Origin: Pseudomonadota bacterium
GTDB lineage: Bacteria; Pseudomonadota; Gammaproteobacteria; Magnimaribacterales; D2472
DNA: 9,551 nt
Assembly (NCBI GenBank): GCA_010024215.1
Contig: RGHK01000026.1
Location: 1-9,551 of the forward strand
Reading direction: 5' to 3'
Shown here piece after piece: positions 1-6,322 of this stretch (the stretch's first letter is position 1; every line of letters begins with the position of its first letter). A model generated the notes under the pieces. That model ran no database searches. It saw only the letters and a program-made list of their open reading frames with translations, and was not told the DNA's origin. The position numbers and the translations under genes were made by a program.

Positions 1-85
1 GTACATTTTTATATATAGAAATTAAATAATTATCGAGTCTTCTCTCATCGTTATCTTTATTAACTTCTAAAATTTTGACAGACAT
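1..85 (-). CDS. rluC: RluC-type 23S rRNA pseudouridine synthase, N-terminal fragment
   Basis: Reading the minus strand from the ATG at 85-83 gives 28 residues beginning MSVKILEVNKDNDERRLDNY and running off the left edge of the window. The pattern V-x-I...D-x-x-x-R-(L/I)-D-N-(Y/F)-L matches the start of RluC, just before and into the S4-like RNA-binding domain (E. coli RluC has SVKIV...DEAGQRIDNFL). RluC makes pseudouridines in 23S rRNA in the cytoplasm. No catalytic residue is inside the window. In E. coli and many relatives rluC lies divergent to rne, as here, which favours RluC over the related RluD. No convincing ribosome binding site precedes the ATG. The -35 box proposed for rne lies inside codons 2-4 of this gene. 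The assignment rests on a short N-terminus plus synteny, so a sister family member is possible. Confidence 0.75.
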   Translation of the reverse strand, partial: MSVKILEVNKDNDERRLDNYLISIYKNV

Positions 86-103
86 AAGACAAATCTATAG
101 GAT
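75..103 (+). promoter_or_regulatory. Probable sigma-70 promoter for rne
   Basis: A perfect TTGACA (75-80) is followed, after a 17-base spacer, by TAGGAT (98-103), which matches the -10 consensus at four of six positions including the first two and last two bases. Transcription would start near 110, giving an rne leader of about 175 bases. The -35 lies within the divergent rluC coding sequence, so the two genes are packed against each other. This is inferred from sequence only. Confidence 0.5.
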
Positions 104-111
104 ATATACGT

Positions 112-136
112 AAATAACTAGCTATTCTAGTTATTT
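112..136. repeat. Perfect 10-bp inverted repeat in the rluC-rne spacer
   Basis: AAATAACTAG (112-121) and CTAGTTATTT (127-136) are exact reverse complements around a 5-base loop (122-126). On the plus strand the right arm runs into TTT, so the RNA would look like a weak, low-GC terminator or attenuator. It would sit at the very 5' end of an rne transcript that starts near 110. It could also fold in the rluC leader or serve as a DNA operator. No gene reading rightward ends just before it, so it is not an ordinary gene terminator. Confidence 0.5.
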
Positions 137-155
137 TTTAATAAAAAAAGAAAGA

Positions 156-183
156 TATATACAACAGTTTAAAAACAACTCAA
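156..183 (-). promoter_or_regulatory. Possible promoter for rluC
   Basis: Reading leftward, TTGAGT (183-178) and TATATA (161-156) are separated by 16 bases. A transcript from here would begin near 149 and carry a leader of roughly 64 bases into rluC. The boxes are imperfect and the surroundings are AT-rich, so a chance match is quite possible. Confidence 0.25.
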
Positions 184-260
184 TTATGGGTTAATCATGT
201 AAGCAAAAGATAAATAAGACTTACTGATAGAAGCTTAAATCAAGCATACTGCTGCATTAT

Positions 261-278
261 CTTCCTATATTTAGGGAG
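261..278 (+). promoter_or_regulatory. Hairpin that would sequester the rne ribosome binding site
   Basis: CTTCCT (261-266) can pair with AGGGAG (273-278) through six consecutive pairs, one of them G-U, around the loop ATATTT (267-272). The right arm is the Shine-Dalgarno sequence of rne, six bases before its ATG at 285. RNase E is known in E. coli to control its own mRNA through hairpins in the 5' leader, so a structure occluding the start signal is plausible here, though the E. coli hairpins are not recognisable. Confidence 0.4.
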
Positions 279-284
279 ACTAAA

Positions 285-2330
285 ATGAAAAGAATATTAA
301 TTAATTCGTCTTATGGAGATGAGTTGCGCGTTGCTCTTGTTGATGGAGCAAAATTATATGATTTTGATACCGAATCGCCAGATAAAATATTACTTAAAGG
401 AAGTATATTTAAAGCAACAGTATCTAGAATTGAATCAAGCCTAGATGCTGCATTTGTAAATTTTGGCTCAGAAAGACATGGATTTTTGCCTTTAAAAGAT
501 TTATCTAATGAATATTACAAAAAAGATTCTAATGGCAAATCAAAATGTACTCTTGAAGAAGGTCAAGAAATTGTTGTTCAGGTTACTAAAGAAGAAAGAG
601 GAACTAAAGGTGCTGCTCTTACAACTCAGATTGGTTTAGCTGGTAGATTCCTTGTTTTAATACCAAACTCATCAAGGTCTGGTGGAATTTCACGAAGAAT
701 TAGTGGCGAAGAGAGAGACCAAATAAAAACTGCATTAGATTCAATAAATATCCCTGAAAATATGAGTGTAATTGTCAGAACAAATGGTTTGGGTAGGACT
801 AGTGAAGAACTAAGTTTGGACTTAGCATACCTGCTTGCTCTCTGGGATGAAATTAATAACAACATTCCTAATACAGAAAGTCCGACACTGATTTATAGGG
901 ACGATAAACTTATAGTCAGAGTTGTTAAAGATTATTTTAAAGATGATATTGAAGAAATATTAATTGATGATAAGGCAACATTTAACGAAGCAAAGGAATT
1001 TATTGATGCTGTTTTGCCTGATCACTCACACAAGGTAATGCTCTATCAAGAAGAAATTCCTTTATTCAATAGATACCAAATTGAATCTCAAATTGAGCTT
1101 GCATTCCAAAGAGAAATTTCACTTTCATCAGGGGGTTCGATTGTAATTGATCCTACTGAAGCAATGACAGCGGTTGATGTCAACTCAGCTAGATCAACAA
1201 AAGGTAAAGACATTGAGGATACTGCTTATAAAACAAATTTAGAGGCAGCTAAAGAGATAGCTAGGCAATTACGACTTAGAGACGTGGGAGGCCTAGTTGT
1301 TATAGATTTTATAGATATGTTAGATAGCTCTCACCAAGAGAAAGTTGAGGCCGCATTTAGAAAAGCTGTTTATTCAGATAGGGCTAGAGTTCAAATTTCA
1401 AATATTTCAAAATTTGGTTTATTAGAAGTATCAAGACAAAGATTAAGACCTTCACTGAATGAATCTTATGATATAGAGCATGTTCTTGTAAGAGGACCAA
1501 GATCTTTAGGACAATCCATTTTAAGAATTATTGGTGAAGATTCAGCCAAAGATAACACCGGCGAGATTCAGGTTTATGTTCCCTCAGATGTTGCAAGTTA
1601 TCTATTAAACGAAAAAAGAAACGATATTATTAATATTGAAAAAACAAATAATATTAGGGTCCTTGTTATAGCAGATCCATACAAATCAAGGCCCTATTAT
1701 AAAGTTGTAAGAATTAAATCATCTGATATCAAAAATGTTGATTCATACAATTTGACACCAAACAGCCCAGAACCTGATACAAACTGGAGAGATGATAAAA
1801 ATCAAACTAAATCAATGAAACCAGTTGTTGATGGTATCAAGCCACCAAAAATGCCAAAGAAGAAAAAAGAAGGTTTAGTATCATGGATTAAAAGTATTGC
1901 GGGTATTGATTCAGACGATAAACCAAAAACAAATCCTAAGACTAAAAGAAATAACCAAAATAGAAAAAGAAAACCTTCAAGCTCTTCTAGGCAAAAGCAG
2001 AATCAACAAAAGAATGTTACTAAAAGAAATGTTAATAACAATCCAAAAAAGACTCCTCAAAAGAAAAAAGAGTCTAGTGAGCCAAAAACTGTTAATATCA
2101 ATAACAAAATTGAGGATAAGAAGAAAAATAGCAACTATAAATCTAAAGATGCTAGTTCGAAGAAACAAAGAATTAATAAAGATCAACCGAAAACATCAAA
2201 GACAGTAAAAACAGATATTGAAAAATCTTCTCCTAAAAAAGAGCCTGCGATTAAAGAAATTGTTAAAGAACCAAAAATTAAAAAAGAAATACCTACAAGG
2301 GCTGCTAACGATCCAAGATACAAGAATTAA
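285..2330 (+). CDS. rne: Ribonuclease E, short-tailed and lacking the Zn-link
   Basis: The product (681 aa; E. coli 1061) is the endonuclease that starts mRNA decay and processes rRNA and tRNA. The N-terminus MKRILINSSYGDELRVALVDG is family-typical. An S1 RNA-binding region covers about 35-125, the 5'-monophosphate sensor residues are R165 and T166 (VRTNG), and the DNase-I-like core has the magnesium ligands D298 (AVDVNS, with N300) and D341 (VVIDFIDM). Where relatives carry the Zn-link CPRC, this protein reads through residues 397-409 with no cysteine. After about residue 505 comes a low-complexity Lys/Asn/Ser tail of some 176 aa, far shorter than the E. coli scaffold. It contains a likely amphipathic membrane-anchoring helix (GLVSWIKSIAG, 530-540) and ends in TRAANDPRYKN, like the terminal motif of several gammaproteobacterial RNases E. 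The start has a good Shine-Dalgarno, AGGGAG at 273-278. The 3' end overlaps convergent nudC by 26 bases. Confidence 0.96.
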   Translation: MKRILINSSYGDELRVALVDGAKLYDFDTESPDKILLKGSIFKATVSRIESSLDAAFVNFGSERHGFLPLKDLSNEYYKKDSNGKSKCTLEEGQEIVVQVTKEERGTKGAALTTQIGLAGRFLVLIPNSSRSGGISRRISGEERDQIKTALDSINIPENMSVIVRTNGLGRTSEELSLDLAYLLALWDEINNNIPNTESPTLIYRDDKLIVRVVKDYFKDDIEEILIDDKATFNEAKEFIDAVLPDHSHKVMLYQEEIPLFNRYQIESQIELAFQREISLSSGGSIVIDPTEAMTAVDVNSARSTKGKDIEDTAYKTNLEAAKEIARQLRLRDVGGLVVIDFIDMLDSSHQEKVEAAFRKAVYSDRARVQISNISKFGLLEVSRQRLRPSLNESYDIEHVLVRGPRSLGQSILRIIGEDSAKDNTGEIQVYVPSDVASYLLNEKRNDIINIEKTNNIRVLVIADPYKSRPYYKVVRIKSSDIKNVDSYNLTPNSPEPDTNWRDDKNQTKSMKPVVDGIKPPKMPKKKKEGLVSWIKSIAGIDSDDKPKTNPKTKRNNQNRKRKPSSSSRQKQNQQKNVTKRNVNNNPKKTPQKKKESSEPKTVNINNKIEDKKKNSNYKSKDASSKKQRINKDQPKTSKTVKTDIEKSSPKKEPAIKEIVKEPKIKKEIPTRAANDPRYKN

Positions 2331-3120
2331 TTAGTCGTCCTGAAAGCGTAGAATTTGGAGGTGTATTTGGTAAGTTATCTATATCAAACCACTTGGCTTC
2401 AATAATTTCTTTACCATCTACTTTTATTTCTCCAGATTTATAGTCGCAGGTATATGCAAGCATAAGCTGGCTTGGAAAGGGCCAAGCTTGGCTTGAATAA
2501 TAGTTAATATTATTTACTTTTAGGGATACTTCCTCAAAAACTTCTCTCTTAACTGTTTCTTCTGCTGTTTCTGAAATTTCTATGAATCCAGCTAATGCAC
2601 TATATAAACCTTCAGGAAAAAGAGCATTTCTTGCTAAAAGGATTTGATTATCTTTTTTAATTAAAGCCAACACACAAGGTGAAATTCTTGGATAAACCAT
2701 TACATTATTACATGTACAAAACATAGCTTCTTCATCAGAATCAAATTCCATAATAGATCCGCAATAGCCACAATGTTTGCTGCTTTTTAAATAATGAAGT
2801 AATTGGTTTGCTCTTCCAACGAGACTTAAATTTTCTTCTGATAATATTGTCATTAAGTAACGAAGATCATACTCAACCAATGATTGATAGCCCTGATCTG
2901 CAAAATTAAAAGATTCATTTGATAAATCAATTACATAAATTTTTATACCATTATCTTCAGCTATACCAATTTTTTTGAAATTAAAATTGTTAAAATTTAA
3001 ATAAGATGAATTTAAAAGAAATGTTTTTTCATTAAGGTCGTAAAGAACTTTATTATTAATAAAAACAATAAATAGATTTGAAATTTCAGGTTTAATGTCT
3101 AAAAATCTTTTAAAATGCAT
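2305..3120 (-). CDS. nudC: NAD(H) pyrophosphatase / RNA NAD-decapping Nudix hydrolase NudC
   Basis: The product (271 aa; E. coli NudC 257) belongs to the Nudix family that cleaves NADH to NMNH and AMP; E. coli NudC also removes NAD caps from RNA 5' ends. A divergent N-terminal domain (1-110) precedes a zinc ribbon with C117-x2-C120 and C135-x-C137, then YPRISPC, as in E. coli YPQIAPC. The Nudix box spans 178-200 (G178, E184, R192-E193, E196-E197), with S199 where the consensus has Gly. The NudC signature SQPWPFP appears as SQAWPFP (210-216). The second zinc knuckle is CxC where E. coli has CxxC, which is unusual. The stop codon lies inside the 3' end of rne and the ATG is 25 bases from the divergent nhaB start. 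No Shine-Dalgarno is visible, and no other in-frame Met occurs before residue 90. Confidence 0.92.
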   Translation of the reverse strand: MHFKRFLDIKPEISNLFIVFINNKVLYDLNEKTFLLNSSYLNFNNFNFKKIGIAEDNGIKIYVIDLSNESFNFADQGYQSLVEYDLRYLMTILSEENLSLVGRANQLLHYLKSSKHCGYCGSIMEFDSDEEAMFCTCNNVMVYPRISPCVLALIKKDNQILLARNALFPEGLYSALAGFIEISETAEETVKREVFEEVSLKVNNINYYSSQAWPFPSQLMLAYTCDYKSGEIKVDGKEIIEAKWFDIDNLPNTPPNSTLSGRLINSCILDR

Positions 3121-3121
3121 A

Positions 3122-3129
3122 ATTATAAT
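3122..3129. promoter_or_regulatory. Palindromic ATTATAAT, candidate bidirectional -10 element between nudC and nhaB
   Basis: ATTATAAT is its own reverse complement and contains a perfect TATAAT on each strand (3124-3129 plus, 3127-3122 minus). Rightward transcription would start near 3136, about ten bases before the nhaB ATG. Leftward it would start near 3115, just inside nudC, so nudC more likely uses a box further upstream, for example TATTTT at 3140-3135 on the minus strand. No good -35 is seen on either side. Confidence 0.35.
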
Positions 3130-3145
3130 AATTTAAAATACTTCT

Positions 3146-4657
3146 ATGATTAGTGAAATTCAAAAACTTTTTTTAGGTCACTCACCAATTTGGTATAAGC
3201 AAACTATTGTAGCTTTCTTATTAATTAATCCAATAGCTTTAGTATTATTTAATTCGATAGGCTTAAATGGAAACTTTATCGTTGGCTGGATGCTTTTACT
3301 CGAGTTTATCTTTACATTAGCATTAGCACTAAAGTGTTACCCTCTTCAACCGGGAGGCTTGCTTGCTATTGAAGCCATAGTTCTTGGCTTAACTACAACA
3401 AAAGGTATTTATTATGAGATTGAACATAATCTTGAAGTAATTCTTTTACTAATCTTTATGGTTGCTGGCATCTATTTTATGAAAAATTTGATGCTTACTA
3501 TATTTACTAAACTGTTATTAAAAGTTCGCTCTAAAATAAGTTTATCTTTGATGTTCTGTTTTTCTGCAGCAATATTATCTGCATTTTTAGATGCTTTAAC
3601 TGTTACTGCTGTTCTTATTGGTGTAACAATTGGTTTTTATAGGGTCTATCATACCGTGTCATCAGGTAAGGATTTTAGTAATAAAGATCACAATTATAAT
3701 GATGATTCATCGTTATCAATAATTGGCGCTGAAGATCTTGAAGCATTTAAGGCTTTTCTAAGAGACTTGGTTATGCATGGAGCTGTTGGTACAGCTTTAG
3801 GTGGAGTATGCACAATTGTTGGTGAGCCCCAAAATTTGTTAATTGCAAAAGTTGCCGGTTGGGAATTTATTGAATTTGTTATTCGAATGGCTCCAGTTAC
3901 TATGCCTGTGTTTGTGGCTGGCCTTTTAACATGCTTTTTAGTTGAGAGATTTTCAATTGCTGGTTTTGGAAATCAATTACCAGATAGTGTAAGAAATATA
4001 TTTAATGATTTTGATGTGTATGAAACGCAAAATACAACACAGCAACACAAGGCTGAACTATTTATAGAAGGCTGTGTAGCTGTATTTTTAGTTTTTGCTC
4101 TAGCATTTCATGTTGCAGCTGTTGGGCTAATTGGACTTGCTGTAATAATTTTATTAACTGCCTTTAAAGGTATAACTGAAGAACATCATCTTGGTGAAGC
4201 ATTTCATGAAGCACTGCCTTTTACAGCTCTTCTTGCTGTTTTCTTTGCAATAGTAAGTGTTATTAATGACCAACAATTATTTTTACCTGTTATAAGTTAT
4301 GTTCTATCACAGCCTTTAGATGTGCAGCCTCCTTTATTTTTTGTTGCCAATGGCTTTTTGTCAGCAATAAGTGACAATGTTTTTGTAGCTACAATTTACA
4401 TTAATGAAGTTAAAGCAGCGCTTGATAGCGGCGTTATTTCAAGAGAGCAATTTGATTTACTAGCTGTTTCAATTAATACAGGAACAAATATACCAAGTAT
4501 TGCCACTCCAAATGGTCAAGCTGCATTTTTATTCTTACTAACCTCTTCACTTGCACCATTGATTAACTTGTCTTATTTAAGAATGGTTATGATGGCACTT
4601 CCTTACACAATAGTTTTATCAGTTGTAGGATTTTTATCTATAGTGTATTTATTATAA
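3146..4657 (+). CDS. nhaB: Na+/H+ antiporter NhaB
   Basis: The product (503 aa; E. coli 513) is an inner-membrane sodium/proton antiporter of the NhaB family, which expels Na+ using the proton gradient. It is hydrophobic almost throughout, with multiple membrane segments. Stretches shared with E. coli NhaB include LGHSPIWYK (10-18), LALKCYPLQPGGLLAIEA (60-77), LEVILLLIFMVAGIYFMK (96-113) and FLDALTV (147-153), whose D149 aligns with the conserved intramembrane aspartate. Further family blocks are GEPQN (226-230), SDNVFVA (409-415) and NTGTNIPSIATPNGQAA (444-460). A hydrophilic loop with Lys, Asp and Asn lies at about 172-200. The start agrees with the family N-terminus, but no Shine-Dalgarno is visible. 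It is probably co-transcribed with dusA, two bases downstream. A sodium-driven lifestyle such as the sea would fit, but NhaB is also found elsewhere. Confidence 0.96.
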   Translation: MISEIQKLFLGHSPIWYKQTIVAFLLINPIALVLFNSIGLNGNFIVGWMLLLEFIFTLALALKCYPLQPGGLLAIEAIVLGLTTTKGIYYEIEHNLEVILLLIFMVAGIYFMKNLMLTIFTKLLLKVRSKISLSLMFCFSAAILSAFLDALTVTAVLIGVTIGFYRVYHTVSSGKDFSNKDHNYNDDSSLSIIGAEDLEAFKAFLRDLVMHGAVGTALGGVCTIVGEPQNLLIAKVAGWEFIEFVIRMAPVTMPVFVAGLLTCFLVERFSIAGFGNQLPDSVRNIFNDFDVYETQNTTQQHKAELFIEGCVAVFLVFALAFHVAAVGLIGLAVIILLTAFKGITEEHHLGEAFHEALPFTALLAVFFAIVSVINDQQLFLPVISYVLSQPLDVQPPLFFVANGFLSAISDNVFVATIYINEVKAALDSGVISREQFDLLAVSINTGTNIPSIATPNGQAAFLFLLTSSLAPLINLSYLRMVMMALPYTIVLSVVGFLSIVYLL

Positions 4658-4659
4658 AA

Positions 4660-5631
4660 ATGTTGTATTCAGATATGCATAAGGCATCTATTGCTCCAAT
4701 GATGCAATACACTGATATGCATGATAGATATCTACTTAGATTAATTTCTAAAAAAGTTTTTTTATATACTGAAATGGTTACAACTGGAGCTATTCTCTAT
4801 GGTAAATGTTTTCATCAATTAGAGTTTAATCAAGAAGAGCACCCTGTCGCTGTCCAGCTTGGGGGCTCTGATATTGATGATTTGGTTAAGTCTGCAAAAA
4901 TAGCTGAAGATTACGGTTATGATGAAATAAATTTAAATGTTGGCTGCCCTTCTGATAGAGTTCAAAAAGGCAGATTTGGAGCCTGTTTAATGCTTGAACC
5001 AGAGCATGTAGCTAAATGTTTAAATGCCATGCAAACCAATGTTAACATCCCAGTCACTATAAAATGTAGGCTAGGAGTTGATCATCATCAAGATTATGAA
5101 TTTTTATATAATTTTATAAATATTGTTCAAAGTGCTGGAATACATCATTTTATTATTCATGCAAGAAATGGAATTTTAAAAGGATTGAGCCCGAGACAAA
5201 ATAGACACATCCCTCCACTTAAATATGATTACGTATATCAATTAAAACAAGATTATCCAAGTCTAAATATTACTATTAATGGTGGAATCAAAACTATTAA
5301 TGAATGCAAGAACCATCTTAAATTCGTTGACGGAGTCATGATTGGAAGAGCAGCGTACGAAAATCCATTTATGATAAAAGATATTGATACAGAGATATAT
5401 GGGATCGAATCTACTGTTAATTCTAAAAAATCTATTCTTAATCAATATTTAGATTACGTAGAAGAAAAACTTAAAGAAGGACATGATTTATCAAGAATGA
5501 TGAAGCACCTGTTTGGTCTTTCACGTGGCGATAAGTTTGCTAAAACTTTCAGAATTAAGATTTTAGAGGCGATAAAAAAAGAGTCGCTCAATCAGCACAG
5601 AAAAGAATTAGAAGATTTATTGGTCTATTAA
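4660..5631 (+). CDS. dusA: tRNA-dihydrouridine(20/20a) synthase DusA
   Basis: The product (323 aa) is an FMN enzyme that reduces uridine to dihydrouridine in the tRNA D-loop, at positions 20/20a for the DusA subfamily. The TIM-barrel domain opens with the FMN-binding SIAPMMQYTD (10-19), followed by LYTEMVTTGAI (35-45), VQLGGSD (65-71) and the catalytic-cysteine block NLNVGCPSDRVQ with C96. Flavin and substrate residues follow at K135 (VTIKCRLG), HAR (167-169), NGG (207-209) and GR (229-230). The DusA-type segment GLSPRQNRHIPPL (175-187) separates it from DusB and DusC. A helical RNA-binding domain forms the C-terminus. It begins two bases after the nhaB stop without a visible Shine-Dalgarno. 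The ATG at 4675 is a possible alternative start, since family conservation begins after it. The 3' end overlaps mlaA by 15 bases. Confidence 0.95.
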   Translation: MLYSDMHKASIAPMMQYTDMHDRYLLRLISKKVFLYTEMVTTGAILYGKCFHQLEFNQEEHPVAVQLGGSDIDDLVKSAKIAEDYGYDEINLNVGCPSDRVQKGRFGACLMLEPEHVAKCLNAMQTNVNIPVTIKCRLGVDHHQDYEFLYNFINIVQSAGIHHFIIHARNGILKGLSPRQNRHIPPLKYDYVYQLKQDYPSLNITINGGIKTINECKNHLKFVDGVMIGRAAYENPFMIKDIDTEIYGIESTVNSKKSILNQYLDYVEEKLKEGHDLSRMMKHLFGLSRGDKFAKTFRIKILEAIKKESLNQHRKELEDLLVY

Positions 5632-6315
5632 AAAATCATCCATATCATCTAGAAATTCATCTCCCACATCAATTCCATCTTTAACTTCATATTCCAAATA
5701 TTGAATATAAGAGTCTTTAACAAAATTATATCTATCACCATAAATTAATGACTCTATCTCTAATAAACGTTCTCTTGTTTCAAGTGCATCTATCCCTTTT
5801 AAAGCGATATTTACATCTGTTTCTGTCATATGAAAAGTAACAGAGAGAAATGAAGAAAAAGGTCTACTAAGGGTGTCCCTTAAAGATGATGGACCAAGCG
5901 CAGGTAACATAATATAAGGACCAGTTGGCACTCCCCATAATGCTAGTGTTTGATCAAAATCCTCTTCATGCCGTGTCAGTCCAATTTTTGTTGCAACATC
6001 AATTAACCCTCCAAGACCAATAGTAGAATTGATTAAAAATCTAGAAAAATCATTAATGGCAAGCTCAGGTTTCCCTTGCAAAACTTGGTTAACGGTAGTT
6101 TCAACCTCTTCAAGATTGTTAAAAAAATTAGTAATGCCTTTTTTAACTGGTTTTGGTGTTTTTGAATATGCTTGAGCTACAGGTTTTAAAAAGTTTCTAT
6201 CTAGGGACTCATTAAATTCAAAGGTAATTCTATTTATATCTTCAAATGGGTCATTAATATCTTCAGCGTGTAATGGTAGAAAAAATAAAATAAATACGAC
6301 AAAGAAAATTCTCAT
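5617..6315 (-). CDS. mlaA: MlaA/VacJ-family outer-membrane phospholipid-transport protein without a lipobox
   Basis: The product (232 aa) is the outer-membrane component of the Mla pathway, which removes misplaced phospholipids from the outer leaflet and passes them to periplasmic MlaC. It has a hydrophobic signal peptide (residues 3-15) ending LHA-ED, so signal peptidase I cleavage after A17 is likely. The mature part starts with DPFEDINR (22-29), like E. coli DPLEGFNR, followed by NFFNNLEE (63-70), a conserved helix FSRFLINSTIGLGGLIDVA (90-108) and GPYIMLPALGPSSLRD (132-147). The C-terminus is acidic. There is no cysteine anywhere, so it cannot be lipidated as E. coli MlaA is. It follows mrp by seven bases on the same strand. 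The remaining mla genes are not in the window. TATAAT at 6327-6322 on the minus strand, six bases before the ATG, could also give a leaderless transcript. Confidence 0.92.
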   Translation of the reverse strand: MRIFFVVFILFFLPLHAEDINDPFEDINRITFEFNESLDRNFLKPVAQAYSKTPKPVKKGITNFFNNLEEVETTVNQVLQGKPELAINDFSRFLINSTIGLGGLIDVATKIGLTRHEEDFDQTLALWGVPTGPYIMLPALGPSSLRDTLSRPFSSFLSVTFHMTETDVNIALKGIDALETRERLLEIESLIYGDRYNFVKDSYIQYLEYEVKDGIDVGDEFLDDMDDFLIDQ

Positions 6316-6322
6316 TGTTTAA

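Noticed and set aside
626..865. Minus-strand open frame of 79 codons inside rne
   Set aside because: It is a shadow of the conserved catalytic half of RNase E and has no recognisable protein features.
2045..2051. A AAA AAG heptamer in register for -1 frameshifting in rne
   Set aside because: Such heptamers are expected by chance in AAA/AAG-rich coding sequence, and I see no downstream structure or meaningful alternative frame.
1897..2208. Open frame of 103 codons inside the rne tail, +1 frame
   Set aside because: It arises from Lys-rich, A-rich sequence read out of frame; the product is low-complexity Lys/Leu/Ile with no domain and no ribosome binding site.
5574..5589. Possible terminator for mlaA (GAGCGACTC then seven T on the minus strand)
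   Set aside because: The stem is only three base pairs with a three-base loop, too weak to call, and it lies inside dusA coding sequence.
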